In this document: piece after piece, positions 17,242 through 26,291 of the stretch
Layout of the letters: the number at the start of each line of letters is the position of its first letter
Numbering within the stretch: the first letter of the stretch is position 1
DNA from: JBGZFC01 sp964346495
GTDB lineage: Bacteria > Bacteroidota > Bacteroidia > Bacteroidales > Dysgonomonadaceae
DNA length: 64,000 nucleotides
Direction: 5' to 3'
NCBI GenBank assembly: GCA_964346495.1
Contig: CAYFUW010000002.1
Coordinates: forward strand, 32,072-96,071
Translations under genes and position numbers: made by a program
Notes under the pieces: model-generated
Database searches by the model: none
Told to the model about the DNA's origin: nothing
The model's input: only the letters and a program-made list of their open reading frames with translations

Positions 17242-17267
17242 ATGTGGAATATTTATTTCTACCACAT
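17242..17267. promoter_or_regulatory. second inverted repeat ATGTGG-N14-CCACAT
   Basis: It lies two bases beyond the first inverted repeat, in the same divergent spacer. The half-site spacing (20 bases centre to centre, about two helix turns) is what a dimeric regulator would use. Function is inferred from position only. Confidence 0.35.
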
Positions 17268-17444
17268 ATTTTTCCCATTAAATCACTTAAAAACTATTTC
17301 CTAACCGCCCCAAAAACACAGAACATCTCACTTAACATAGGTCACTAAACAAAAGCATCAATTTGTTGTTTATAATACAGTATACAGATTTTTAAAACCA
17401 ACATAAAATGAAAAAGTAAAACCGACTTCTCTATTTAGTTTAAT

Positions 17445-18542
17445 ATGGGTGATACAAAAGGCATACAAAAAGTATTAAGAAATCCGGCATTTGGTCTGAT
17501 CTATCTGTTGTTGTTTTCTTTTTTGATAGGTCATTTCGATATTCGACTGATCATATCTGCTTTGCTCGTGCTTGCAATTATAGGTCGTTTTTTTATTAAA
17601 ACTCAATGCCGACTAATACACACTATTTCGGCAATAACCTTTGCAATAGCACTGCCAATATCCTTTTTTCTGTTTCCGAAACTTTCCGACACTGTAACGT
17701 TTATTTACGTGGAAGTGATTTTTGTTTTGGCTATATTTTCGATATGCGCTTCCAATCTTTACACTCGTATTTTTCGTGGGAAAAAGATTAATCCACCTAT
17801 AAAAATTTTCGTAGCAGAATCGCTTAGTGTATCGCGTCAAACTCAATACGGATTGACTATTCACCTATTGCTAATGGCACTATATTTCAGTTTTATTTCC
17901 AAAAACAATCCGATAACGGACAGATTAGTTGTTACGTTAACTTTTCAACTGATAGTTATAGGTGTTTTCACGATTGAAGCTATCAGACTAAATGTTTTAG
18001 ATAAAAAACTTCATAAAGAAGAGTGGTTGCCGGTAGTTACGGAACAGGGACATGTTACCGGAAGAGTGGCAAAATCGGTTACTAAAGAGCTAAAAAACAG
18101 ATTTATGCATCCGGTTGTACGCATCGCACTAATACACAAAGGACATATATATCTTAAGAAACGAGAGCAAAACAGACTTCTAAATCCGGGACTATTGGAT
18201 TATCCGTTTGAAAAATATATGCAATTTAATCATAAAATTGACGAAACGGCATATAATATTATTCGAAAAGAGTGTAAAACAGAAAATATTCCACTCAGAT
18301 TTTTATTGAAATATATTTTCGAAAACGAGACAACAAAGAGACTGATATTTCTCTACGTCTCCGAAATAGATGATGAAACAACGTTTAACAAACTACGCTT
18401 AACCGACGGAAAACTTTGGACAGAAACACAAATTGAAGACAACTTAGGTTCAAATATATTTTCTGAATGCTTCGAGTCTGAGTTTGAGTACCTTAAAAAC
18501 ACGGCACTTATGACTTCCCGACTAAAAAATAACAACAGATAA
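17445..18542 (+). CDS. multi-pass membrane protein with degenerate Nudix-like C-terminal domain
   Basis: A protein of 365 residues in two parts. The first (about 10-182) has six hydrophobic helices. The second (about 190-355) resembles the Nudix fold of isopentenyl-diphosphate isomerase-like proteins: EEWLPVVTEQGHVTGRVAKS, then HPVVRIALIHKGHIYLKKREQNRLLNPGLLDYP. The Nudix box should read Gx5Ex7REUxEExGU. Here the Gly position is Phe, the first Glu is kept (DETAYNIIRKE), RE is KE, and the EE pair is TE, so the metal site is incomplete. It is likely a membrane-tethered ligand-binding or sensory domain, not a normal hydrolase. It stands alone on this strand, with a four-base gap to the converging GldB-like gene. 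Confidence 0.6.
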   Translation: MGDTKGIQKVLRNPAFGLIYLLLFSFLIGHFDIRLIISALLVLAIIGRFFIKTQCRLIHTISAITFAIALPISFFLFPKLSDTVTFIYVEVIFVLAIFSICASNLYTRIFRGKKINPPIKIFVAESLSVSRQTQYGLTIHLLLMALYFSFISKNNPITDRLVVTLTFQLIVIGVFTIEAIRLNVLDKKLHKEEWLPVVTEQGHVTGRVAKSVTKELKNRFMHPVVRIALIHKGHIYLKKREQNRLLNPGLLDYPFEKYMQFNHKIDETAYNIIRKECKTENIPLRFLLKYIFENETTKRLIFLYVSEIDDETTFNKLRLTDGKLWTETQIEDNLGSNIFSECFESEFEYLKNTALMTSRLKNNNR

Positions 18543-18546
18543 AAAT

Positions 18547-19527
18547 CTATGGATTATATTTTGAAACTCTCAATATATCCTCTGCCGATGCCTCCAGTAA
18601 TCCATTTATAGTTGCTTTACTATTTTTCATGTATTTATCGATAATTTGCCAGCCGATAAACTGCCCAATTCGCGGTGCTGATTCGGGAGCCAAAACCGCA
18701 GCATAAGCTGCATCGCTGATATATCCGGAAATGACAAGAGCATCAGTACCGTACAGATGTTTTCTGGAAATCATGGCTCTCCAAACTTTCTTTTCGTTTT
18801 TATTGCACCACTCCATCTGTTTATCGGAATAACCTAAAAGTTCTTTTGGAGACAAATCGGGCAATAGTGTTTGCAATAAATATAGCACTTTTCCCTCTGC
18901 AACTAATGCCTGCAACAAATCTTTGTGACTAGCATCAATCATTTTTTCAGACAAAACCCAAGCTTTCAGGTAATCCCTAGCTATATATTGTGCCGACATA
19001 TCTACCCGCTGATACGGTTCGAAAAAAGTGGCGTACATTTCGTAATCGTTTCCCAAATATTTATCCAAAGAGAGAGAAATCTGCGATTCTGTTACAATAA
19101 CATTCTGTTTTAATCCTGAAACATGTGCATAAAAATCGGGAAAACTTTTATTAAATTTTTCTTTTGCTATCGAAGCAGCAATAGATAAATCCTCCTCAAC
19201 AGCAGACAAATCTGTAAAAGCATTTTCCGTATCTTTATATAGTTTTTGAAGTTGCGGGTGAGAAAAATATTTTTGCAATCTGCTTAAATTTACTTCATCG
19301 CTGCCTACAGTTACTGCAGAAAAGTAAGGCAAGAAAAAACCGTACTGTTCATGCAGGATTGAATCACGATTTTCGTCAGAACTCGACAAATAGTTTAGAA
19401 AATCTACATCAAAACGGACTATCTTTATACTGTTTTCCTTTGCCTGATATAGAGTTGTATCTCTGTTTGCACCGGAACAACTAAAAATCATCAACAATGA
19501 AGGTATTAACAATAAAAGTTTTCGCAT
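18547..19527 (-). CDS. GldB-like lipoprotein
   Basis: A protein of 326 residues with a lipoprotein signal peptide: basic start MRK, hydrophobic core, and lipobox IFSC, with Cys at about 17. The body matches the GldB family of Bacteroidota in length and wording (IKIVRFDVDFLNYL near the start; Y-x2-FFEPYQRVDMSAQYI in the middle; GQFIGWQIIDKYM near the end). GldB is needed for gliding in Flavobacterium; in non-gliding Bacteroidales, relatives are common and their role is unknown. It is downstream of and close to the PBP1 gene (about 30 bases), suggesting a joint envelope transcript. Starts at 19533 or GTG 19539 are possible; ATG 19527 gives the best signal peptide. Confidence 0.7.
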   Translation of the reverse strand: MRKLLLLIPSLLMIFSCSGANRDTTLYQAKENSIKIVRFDVDFLNYLSSSDENRDSILHEQYGFFLPYFSAVTVGSDEVNLSRLQKYFSHPQLQKLYKDTENAFTDLSAVEEDLSIAASIAKEKFNKSFPDFYAHVSGLKQNVIVTESQISLSLDKYLGNDYEMYATFFEPYQRVDMSAQYIARDYLKAWVLSEKMIDASHKDLLQALVAEGKVLYLLQTLLPDLSPKELLGYSDKQMEWCNKNEKKVWRAMISRKHLYGTDALVISGYISDAAYAAVLAPESAPRIGQFIGWQIIDKYMKNSKATINGLLEASAEDILRVSKYNP

Positions 19528-19556
19528 TGTCATAAACACTATTTCTTACAAAACAT

Positions 19557-21953
19557 TTAATCAAAAAAGTCATCAATTCCTTCACTTTCCTTTATAGGAT
19601 TGGAATCGTAGTAATATCCTGACGAGTAACCTTTATCATTTGCACACGGATTTCTATACTCTGCAGGGATATCAAATACTCCATTATCTTTTAACGTAAC
19701 AGTTGTATCGGCATACATTTTTTGATAAAACAGACCGTGAATGGGCAGTGCCGCTGCAGCTCCCTGTCCATAAGTCATTCTGTCGAAATGAATAGATGGC
19801 TCCTCACCTCCTATCCAACATGCAGCCACTAAATCAGGTGTGAAAGACATAAACCAGCCATCAGAGTTATTGTTGGTAGTTCCGGTTTTTCCGCCCATCT
19901 CTCCTTTCAGACCGTAAACTCTGCGCAGGCGACTTCCGGTACCACCATCTACCACAGCTCTTAACATATCGAGCATCTTGTATGAAGTACTTTCACTAAA
20001 TATCTCCTGCATTTGCGGAACAAAGGTGCTGACAACATTGCCAAATGAATCTTCAATGCGTGTTACCAAAAGCGGCTCCACACGTATTCCTTTATTGACA
20101 AATGCAGTATAAGCACCCGCCATTTCGTAAACGGAAGCATCGTTCGGTCCTAATGCAAGCGAAACAACAGGGTCTATAGGGCTTTTCAGTCCGAACGATT
20201 TTAGCAAACGGGCAAAGGCATAAGGCGAGAAAAGGCTCATCAGATATGCAGTAACCCAGTTATCTGAATTTTGTAATCCCCATTTTATAGTAACAAATTC
20301 ACCACTGGCTGCACGTCCAGAGTTTCTCGGCGTCCAGGGAATTCCCGTTTCGGCGACAATAGTTATCGGTCCATGAATCATTCCATCGCACGGTGTCATT
20401 CCTTCTTCCATTGCGAGCGTATAAAGATATGGTTTAATTGTTGAACCGATTTGTCGCTTTCCGGTGCTAACCATATCATATTTGAAGAATTTGAAATCGG
20501 GACCGCCGACGTAAGCTTTTACCTGCCCGGTAGTTGGACTTACTACGATAAATCCGCTTCGCAAAAATCCTTTATGATAGCGGATAGAGTCCCACGGCGT
20601 CATCAAAGTATCTATTTCGCCTTCCCACGAAAATACTTTCATCTCAACGGGTTTATCTTTAAAGTTGGAAAGAATTTCCTGCTCACTCATTCCGCTCTTT
20701 TTCAAAGCACGATAACGGTCGGTCTGTTTCATAGCAGTTGTCATAAGCGATTCAATTTTATCTGCTACCGCACTTGAGTAAGGTGCATATTTTTTCCCTT
20801 TCTTCTCTGCTGTAAAATGTGGTTGCAAATACCCACTAAGATGCTCGCTTACAGCCTCCTCAGCATATCGTTGCAAACGACTATCAATAGTAGAATAAAT
20901 CTTTAGTCCATCGGTATAAATATTGTAGTATGAGCCGTCGGCTTTTTTGTTTTTGTTGCACCAACCGTAAAGTGGATTATTCTCCCAAGAGATAGAGTCC
21001 TCTTTAAACTGCTGTTTTTGCCATGATGCATAATTTTTCATCTCCGGCTTTTTTGCCATCATAATTTTGGCAAGATGCTGTCTGTAGTAAGGTGCAGGAA
21101 TATCGATATGCGAAATTCTGTTGAAATCTAATTCTAACGGTAATTGTTGAAGTGAATCTTTCTCCTGAGAAGTCAAGTGCCCCGCTTTGTGCATCTGCGC
21201 AAGTACAACATTACGTCTTTCTTTAGTAATTTCCGGTCTTCTTACAGGGTTGTAGAGTGCAGAGTTTTTCAACATTCCAATCAAAGTTGCCGATTCCTGA
21301 ATATTCAACTCATTTGGTCTTTTATTGAAATAGGTTATAGCTGCCGACTCAATTCCTACAGCACTATAGTTAAAATCATACTTGTTAAGATATAGATTTA
21401 TTATCTCATCCTTAGTGTAAAATCTCTCCAATTTTGTTGCAATAACCCACTCTATCGGCTTCTGTGAATAACGCTGCAAACGATTTTTTGCACGTGGCGA
21501 ATAGAGCAATTTTGCCAACTGTTGGGTGATTGTACTACCTCCACCACTACTTTCATCCTGCATCAGCATCGTTTTAAAGATTGCTCTACCCAAACCGACA
21601 ATATCAATTCCCGAATGAGAATAGAAGCGAACGTCTTCAGTAGAAATAAGAGCATCGATAAGATGCGGGGACAAATCGGTATAATCTATAAAAATACGAT
21701 TGTCGTCACTCTCCGAAAAGGTAAAAAGCAGTTGGTCGTCAGTCGAAATAACTTGCGATGCGTACTTATCTATCGGATTTTCCAACTCATCAATTTTAGG
21801 CAGGTAACCGATTGCACCTACCGAGATAAGGAAAAAGAAAAGTATATTTAATACAATAAATATTCCGAACAACTGCCATAACCGCTTTATCAAATTATAT
21901 CTGAAAGCGGATGATTTTTTGTTCCCTTTTTTGTTTGTACTATTGTTGCTCAT
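19557..21953 (-). CDS. mrcA: class A penicillin-binding protein (PBP1A type)
   Basis: A bifunctional peptidoglycan polymerase of 798 residues. A short cytoplasmic N-terminus and one membrane anchor (about 22-46) lead into the GT51 transglycosylase: the catalytic Glu is in EDVRFYSHSGID, followed by GGSTITQQLAKLL, ERFYTKDEIINLYLN and the ANAYF-like AAITYF. The transpeptidase domain shows the SxxK active site in GSTIKPYL, the SxN motif in NSDNW and the KTG motif in GGKTGTTNNNSDGW, all intact. A low-complexity acidic tail ends the protein. A candidate promoter is at 22001-22008. It precedes the GldB-like gene on the same strand. Confidence 0.93.
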   Translation of the reverse strand: MSNNSTNKKGNKKSSAFRYNLIKRLWQLFGIFIVLNILFFFLISVGAIGYLPKIDELENPIDKYASQVISTDDQLLFTFSESDDNRIFIDYTDLSPHLIDALISTEDVRFYSHSGIDIVGLGRAIFKTMLMQDESSGGGSTITQQLAKLLYSPRAKNRLQRYSQKPIEWVIATKLERFYTKDEIINLYLNKYDFNYSAVGIESAAITYFNKRPNELNIQESATLIGMLKNSALYNPVRRPEITKERRNVVLAQMHKAGHLTSQEKDSLQQLPLELDFNRISHIDIPAPYYRQHLAKIMMAKKPEMKNYASWQKQQFKEDSISWENNPLYGWCNKNKKADGSYYNIYTDGLKIYSTIDSRLQRYAEEAVSEHLSGYLQPHFTAEKKGKKYAPYSSAVADKIESLMTTAMKQTDRYRALKKSGMSEQEILSNFKDKPVEMKVFSWEGEIDTLMTPWDSIRYHKGFLRSGFIVVSPTTGQVKAYVGGPDFKFFKYDMVSTGKRQIGSTIKPYLYTLAMEEGMTPCDGMIHGPITIVAETGIPWTPRNSGRAASGEFVTIKWGLQNSDNWVTAYLMSLFSPYAFARLLKSFGLKSPIDPVVSLALGPNDASVYEMAGAYTAFVNKGIRVEPLLVTRIEDSFGNVVSTFVPQMQEIFSESTSYKMLDMLRAVVDGGTGSRLRRVYGLKGEMGGKTGTTNNNSDGWFMSFTPDLVAACWIGGEEPSIHFDRMTYGQGAAAALPIHGLFYQKMYADTTVTLKDNGVFDIPAEYRNPCANDKGYSSGYYYDSNPIKESEGIDDFFD

Positions 21954-22000
21954 ATCATATTTTGAAATAGATGCTAAGACGGCATATTATTAATTAATTG

Positions 22001-22008
22001 CAAAATTA
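22001..22008 (-). promoter_or_regulatory. candidate -7 element for the PBP gene
   Basis: The minus-strand reading TAATTTTG fits TAnnTTTG, 47 bases upstream of the PBP start at 21953. The nearest TTTG box (22036-22039) is 27 bases away, longer than usual. Confidence 0.4.
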
Positions 22009-22061
22009 AACAAAAGCATTGAATAAAATGATAGACAAATCATTAAAAAACGTTTTTTGAC

Positions 22062-22125
22062 AGACACAATATAAAAGAGACCAAATTAACTTACGATTTT
22101 GTCTTTATTCCTGGCTCTTGTGTCT
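22062..22125. terminator. long-range inverted repeat downstream of the DUF5103 gene
   Basis: AGACACAA (22062-22069) and TTGTGTCT (22118-22125) form eight-base arms with a large interior, just past the stop of the DUF5103 gene. It may fold as a terminator-like stem, but there is no strong U tract, so the call is weak. Confidence 0.3.
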
Positions 22126-22135
22126 AAAAAAACAC

Positions 22136-23386
22136 CTACTTCCTTCCAAATCGTGCCTGATGCACTCCCACCAATTGGTCATATCGCAATCCGGGTGCAC
22201 GATAGTAAACCAAAATTAAATACTCATTTTCAGTATCGTAATAGTTACCTTCGACCATTTCGGTAGAAAAACCTTTTAATCCAGGTGAGAGATATTGATA
22301 ATTATAAGCTCCCTGCTTTAATAAAACAGATGCAAAATACTCATCTGTTTGAGCATCGTATTTCATTCTTACTTTGTCGGAAAAAATGTTGTATGTGAAG
22401 TCGCCATTCAGAAAAATATCGCCTTGAAGAGGTTGAGCTGCCAATAAAAAATTCACCATAAAATAGTCGCTCTGCACATCGAAATCCTGTTCGTCTGCAT
22501 TGCGAATACAAAATCTACCATTCTGATCTTCATCGTACTGACGCACTTTTTTTGACCTAAAATCATCTTTATACAACAGAGCCTGATAGTATGGCGATTC
22601 ATAGAAAATATCGTAAACATTCAATCCGTTATAATATTGACTCACAGTTTCAAATCGGCGGTATTCATTACCTGCCTCAAAAATAAGCGCAGGATTGTGG
22701 TCATAAACGAGTTTGTTTAGCTGAATATATGTCGGTTCGATACCAATACGTTCGTTATCTGTACGATTATTTTGCCTGACAACCACTTGTAGCTCCTGCT
22801 TAGGATTGTTTAAGCGGAGTTGCGGATGATTGATTTCGAAACTCAACTGTTGATGTTCGCGATTAAAATCGATATCGGTATTTCCAGACACCTCCGACCT
22901 GATACTCACCTTATTATCTAAAACCGAAAAACATGCTGTGAGCAATGGAGTATCCATATTGTTGTCTTCCGTTACTACCACACAATAGTTTCCCGACAGT
23001 TTCAACTGCACATCTCTATTTGGAAATCTTAACTCATAGTGAATATAATTAACAGTTGTGTTTTCCGAAAATCGGTAAGAATCTATTAGCTGATTGTTAA
23101 ATCCTGATAAATACTCAACATCCGACAAGGTCGACCTGGTCCAGTCTGCATTACAATGAATCAGATGATAACGCAGACGCGGCTCACTGATATCCAAATT
23201 GTCAAACTTAACGATAACTTGCTCATTACTAGACATATTAATAACGGATGGAGCCAGTAAACCATTACTTGTAGTAACAATCAATGTTTTTATATCGTCA
23301 CTTATAGGTCTTGTTCTATAAACAGACTGAGATAGTGCAAGTTGAGACAAAAGAAAAAGCAATAATAAAAAAATATTTCTTTTCAT
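22136..23386 (-). CDS. DUF5103 family secreted protein
   Basis: A protein of 416 residues with a signal peptide (about 1-19, LALSQ) and an all-beta body typical of the DUF5103 family, conserved across Bacteroidota. Recognisable segments are LIVTTSNGLLAPSVINMSS, LRYHLIHCNADW and DGSFTYNIFSDK-like LNGDFTYNIFSDKVRM near residue 325. Its function is unknown; the single gene per genome and the signal peptide suggest an outer-membrane or periplasmic structural role. It is a lone gene on this strand with its own promoter at 23413-23444, which fits the consensus well. No catalytic motif is visible. Confidence 0.8.
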   Translation of the reverse strand: MKRNIFLLLLFLLSQLALSQSVYRTRPISDDIKTLIVTTSNGLLAPSVINMSSNEQVIVKFDNLDISEPRLRYHLIHCNADWTRSTLSDVEYLSGFNNQLIDSYRFSENTTVNYIHYELRFPNRDVQLKLSGNYCVVVTEDNNMDTPLLTACFSVLDNKVSIRSEVSGNTDIDFNREHQQLSFEINHPQLRLNNPKQELQVVVRQNNRTDNERIGIEPTYIQLNKLVYDHNPALIFEAGNEYRRFETVSQYYNGLNVYDIFYESPYYQALLYKDDFRSKKVRQYDEDQNGRFCIRNADEQDFDVQSDYFMVNFLLAAQPLQGDIFLNGDFTYNIFSDKVRMKYDAQTDEYFASVLLKQGAYNYQYLSPGLKGFSTEMVEGNYYDTENEYLILVYYRAPGLRYDQLVGVHQARFGRK

Positions 23387-23412
23387 TTCAGAGAAAGTTT
23401 AAAATCAGACTT

Positions 23413-23444
23413 CAAATGTAGAAAAAAAGTAGTGTAAAAACAAA
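23413..23444 (-). promoter_or_regulatory. promoter of the DUF5103 gene
   Basis: On the minus strand, TTTG (23444-23441), a 20-base spacer, then TACATTTG (23420-23413). This is close to the Bacteroidota sigma-ABfr consensus TTTG-N19-21-TAnnTTTG, 27 bases upstream of the ATG. Confidence 0.65.
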
Positions 23445-23513
23445 GTTTTAGTCATTAGAGAAATTTTTCTTTATTTTTTCTATTAAATTTTCTTTATTTG
23501 ATTTTAAAAAATG

Positions 23514-23521
23514 TATCTTTG
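23514..23521 (+). promoter_or_regulatory. candidate -7 element of the nqr operon
   Basis: TATCTTTG matches TAnnTTTG. Transcription would begin near 23528, giving a leader of about 100 bases before the nqrA ATG at 23633. No good -33 box is at the normal distance. Confidence 0.5.
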
Positions 23522-23632
23522 CCAAACTATTGGAAAGTCTATGTTGAGTTTTATTGTGAAAAAATCCACAAAGCACTAAGAAACAAAGCCTTATCCATAA
23601 AGCATTGTAGCAATAAGTTTTTAAATGTAAAT

Positions 23633-24979
23633 ATGGCTAATCGAATAAAAATTAAAAAAGGACTTCAAATTCCGCTATTGGGAAAAGCCGAAGAGACTCT
23701 TCGCGGTACAGTAGTGAGCGAATATGTGAAAGTTTGTCCTGAGGATTTTCATGGAATCACACCTCGATTGGCGGTAAAGGTAAACGATACCGTAAAAGCC
23801 GGAACAGCATTGTTTTTTGACAAAGACAATCCTGAAATTAAATTTGTTTCGCCAGTTAGCGGAACAGTTACGGCTGTAGAACGAGGCGCGAAACGACGCA
23901 TTCTTCACGTTGCCATAAAAGCCGATAAGGAAAATCAGTATGAAGATTTCGGTAAAAAAACAGTAAGCTCGTTATCGAAAGATGACTTGAAAAACCTACT
24001 GCTTTCTTCCGGATTATGGGCTTTTATTAAGCAACGTCCTTACGACGTGGTAGCAAATCCAGCAAAAGAACCGCGCGATATTTTCGTAACCGGTTTCGAT
24101 ACGGCTCCACTTGCACCATCTTACGACTTCATCCTTCAAGGCGATGAGGCTGACCTGCAAACAGGTTTTGACGCATTAGCAAAGCTAACCGAAGGAAAAG
24201 TTTACTTGTCAATCAGTCCAAAAACAACAAACAAAGGTTTGCGTGAAGCGAAAAATGTTGTTATTACAGAGTTCGACGGTCCGCATCCGGCAGGAAACGT
24301 TGGTGTGCATATCAATCAAATCAAACCTGTAAACAATGGTGAAACCGTTTGGACTATAAATGCTGTAAACGTTGCATTAATCGGACGTTTGCTGAACAAA
24401 GGCATAGTTGACATGACGAGAGTTGTTGCTCTTACAGGCTCTGAAGTAAAAGAAAAAGGATTCTACAAAATGCTTATCGGTACGGAGTTGAGCTCTATTT
24501 TCCGCAACAATGTAACAGAAGGCATTTCGTTGCGCTATATCAGCGGAAACGTATTGACCGGAACAAAAATTGAAGCTGACGGCGTACTAAGAGCATTAGA
24601 TACTCAAATTACGGTAATTCCTGAAGGCGACGATGTACACGAGTTGTTGGGATGGGCTTCTCTTGGCACTAAAAGATATAGTGCGGGTTGCACCTATTTG
24701 CCATCTAAGAAAAAATATCGCTTAGACGCTCGCATGCTGGGAGGTCCACGTGCAATTATCGTTGCTAATGAATACGACAAGGTTTTCCCGATGGACATTT
24801 TCCCTGAACAGCTGATAAAATCTATTATCGCGTTCAATATCGACAAAATGGAACAGTTGGGGATTTATGAAGTAGCACCGGAAGATTTCGCTTTGTGTGA
24901 ATTTGTTGACACATCGAAATTGGAATTGCAACACATTGTTCGCACAGGATTGGATTTACTTCGTAAAGAGATGGAATAA
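23633..24979 (+). CDS. nqrA: Na+-translocating NADH:quinone reductase subunit A
   Basis: The peripheral cytoplasmic subunit of the sodium-pumping NADH:quinone oxidoreductase, 448 residues. The frame is open 45 codons further upstream, but the conserved NqrA start MANRIKIKKGLQIPLLGKAE fixes ATG at 23633; the upstream codons cover the presumed leader. Conserved family stretches include GHPAGNVGVHI-like FDGPHPAGNVGVHINQI and the C-terminal CEFVDTSKLELQ. NqrA has no cofactor of its own in most structures, though it contacts ubiquinone and NqrB. It is first of six genes in the standard order A-F. The 71-base gap to nqrB contains no terminator. Confidence 0.95.
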   Translation: MANRIKIKKGLQIPLLGKAEETLRGTVVSEYVKVCPEDFHGITPRLAVKVNDTVKAGTALFFDKDNPEIKFVSPVSGTVTAVERGAKRRILHVAIKADKENQYEDFGKKTVSSLSKDDLKNLLLSSGLWAFIKQRPYDVVANPAKEPRDIFVTGFDTAPLAPSYDFILQGDEADLQTGFDALAKLTEGKVYLSISPKTTNKGLREAKNVVITEFDGPHPAGNVGVHINQIKPVNNGETVWTINAVNVALIGRLLNKGIVDMTRVVALTGSEVKEKGFYKMLIGTELSSIFRNNVTEGISLRYISGNVLTGTKIEADGVLRALDTQITVIPEGDDVHELLGWASLGTKRYSAGCTYLPSKKKYRLDARMLGGPRAIIVANEYDKVFPMDIFPEQLIKSIIAFNIDKMEQLGIYEVAPEDFALCEFVDTSKLELQHIVRTGLDLLRKEME

Positions 24980-25050
24980 TCAGTATAGATATTTGTCTGT
25001 ACATGATTTTATAATAAACAGAATAATAAACACTTTAAATATACAGAATT

Positions 25051-26271
25051 TTGAAAGCGTTAAGAAAATATCTGGATAAGATAAAACCGAATTTCGAGGA
25101 AGGCGGTAAATTGCATTGGCTCTATTCTACATACGATGCTTTTGAAACATTCCTTTTCGTGCCTAACACCACATCGAAATCGGGAGTACATATTCACGAC
25201 GCACGCGACTCAAAACGTACAATGATAATTGTTATCCTTGCACTTATTCCGGCGTTGTTAGTTGGTATGTACAATGTAGGTTTGCAGCACTATATGTCTG
25301 TGGGCGTAGAAGCAAGTTGGCTTACCAAGTTTTTCTACGGTCTGTTAGCACTTTTGCCGCAAATCATAGTTTCCTACGTGGTAGGATTAGGTATTGAATT
25401 TGCCGTAGCTCAAGTAAAGAAAGAAGAAGTTGCCGAAGGTTTTTTGGTATCAGGTATGTTAATACCGATGATTCTTCCTATCGATACACCGCTATGGATG
25501 ATTGCTATTGCAACAGCATTCTCCGTAATATTTGCAAAAGAAGTATTTGGAGGAACTGGTTACAATATATTTAACGTTGCGTTAGTAGCTCGTGCATTTT
25601 TATTCTTCTCATATCCAACCAAAATGTCGGGTAACGAAGTTTGGGTTCGCACTCGCGATACATTTGGTATGGGTGGTGGAGATAAGGTAGTTGACGGCTT
25701 TTCGGGTGCAACTCCACTTGGTCAAATAGCGACAACCGATGCCACTAGTTTTGGAGAGTTTACTTTTCAAGGAATTACAGGACAACCCCTATCCATTGCG
25801 GATATGCTATGTGGATTTATTCCCGGCTCGGTAGGTGAAGTTTCTACAATCGCAATATTAATTGGTGCTGTAATTCTTATAGCTACCGGAGTAGGAAGCT
25901 GGAGAACAATGCTATCAGTATTTATTGGTGGTGGTGTAGGTGCACTTTTAGTAAATGCTTTTGCACAAAACGCACTAATGGGAATGCCGGTTTATTACCA
26001 TTTCATTTTAGGAGGTTTCGCGTTTGGAGCAGTATTTATGGCAACTGACCCGGTAACATCGGCTCGTACCTTGAAAGGACAATGGATTTATGGTTTCCTT
26101 ATCGGGTTAATAGCTATTACTATCCGCGTATTCAATCCGGGATATCCCGAAGGAATGATGTTGGCGATTTTACTTATGAATGCTTTCGCACCACTTATCG
26201 ACTTCTATGTTGTTGATGCAAACATCAAACGTAGAATGAAAAGAGTGTCGGTAGCAAAAAAGGAACAATAA
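25051..26271 (+). CDS. nqrB: Na+-translocating NADH:quinone reductase subunit B
   Basis: A membrane subunit of 406 residues with about ten helices. It carries riboflavin and a covalently bound FMN. The flavinylation motif DGFSGAT ends at Thr221, the residue that receives FMN through a phosphoester bond. The N-terminus (MKALRKYLDKIKPNFEEGGKL) is conserved in NqrB and begins at TTG 25051. No in-frame ATG lies nearby before conserved sequence, so a TTG start is supported. GTGYNIFNVAL and ATDPVTSARTLKGQWIYG are family segments of the RnfD/NqrB fold. NqrB forms part of the sodium channel and the electron path to quinone. Confidence 0.95.
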   Translation: MKALRKYLDKIKPNFEEGGKLHWLYSTYDAFETFLFVPNTTSKSGVHIHDARDSKRTMIIVILALIPALLVGMYNVGLQHYMSVGVEASWLTKFFYGLLALLPQIIVSYVVGLGIEFAVAQVKKEEVAEGFLVSGMLIPMILPIDTPLWMIAIATAFSVIFAKEVFGGTGYNIFNVALVARAFLFFSYPTKMSGNEVWVRTRDTFGMGGGDKVVDGFSGATPLGQIATTDATSFGEFTFQGITGQPLSIADMLCGFIPGSVGEVSTIAILIGAVILIATGVGSWRTMLSVFIGGGVGALLVNAFAQNALMGMPVYYHFILGGFAFGAVFMATDPVTSARTLKGQWIYGFLIGLIAITIRVFNPGYPEGMMLAILLMNAFAPLIDFYVVDANIKRRMKRVSVAKKEQ

Positions 26272-26291
26272 TTTAGAAAGGAAAGTACACA

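Noticed and set aside
22062..22125. Long inverted repeat after the DUF5103 gene as a mobile-element end
   Set aside because: Arms are only eight bases, no second copy was seen, and no transposase or target duplication is present.
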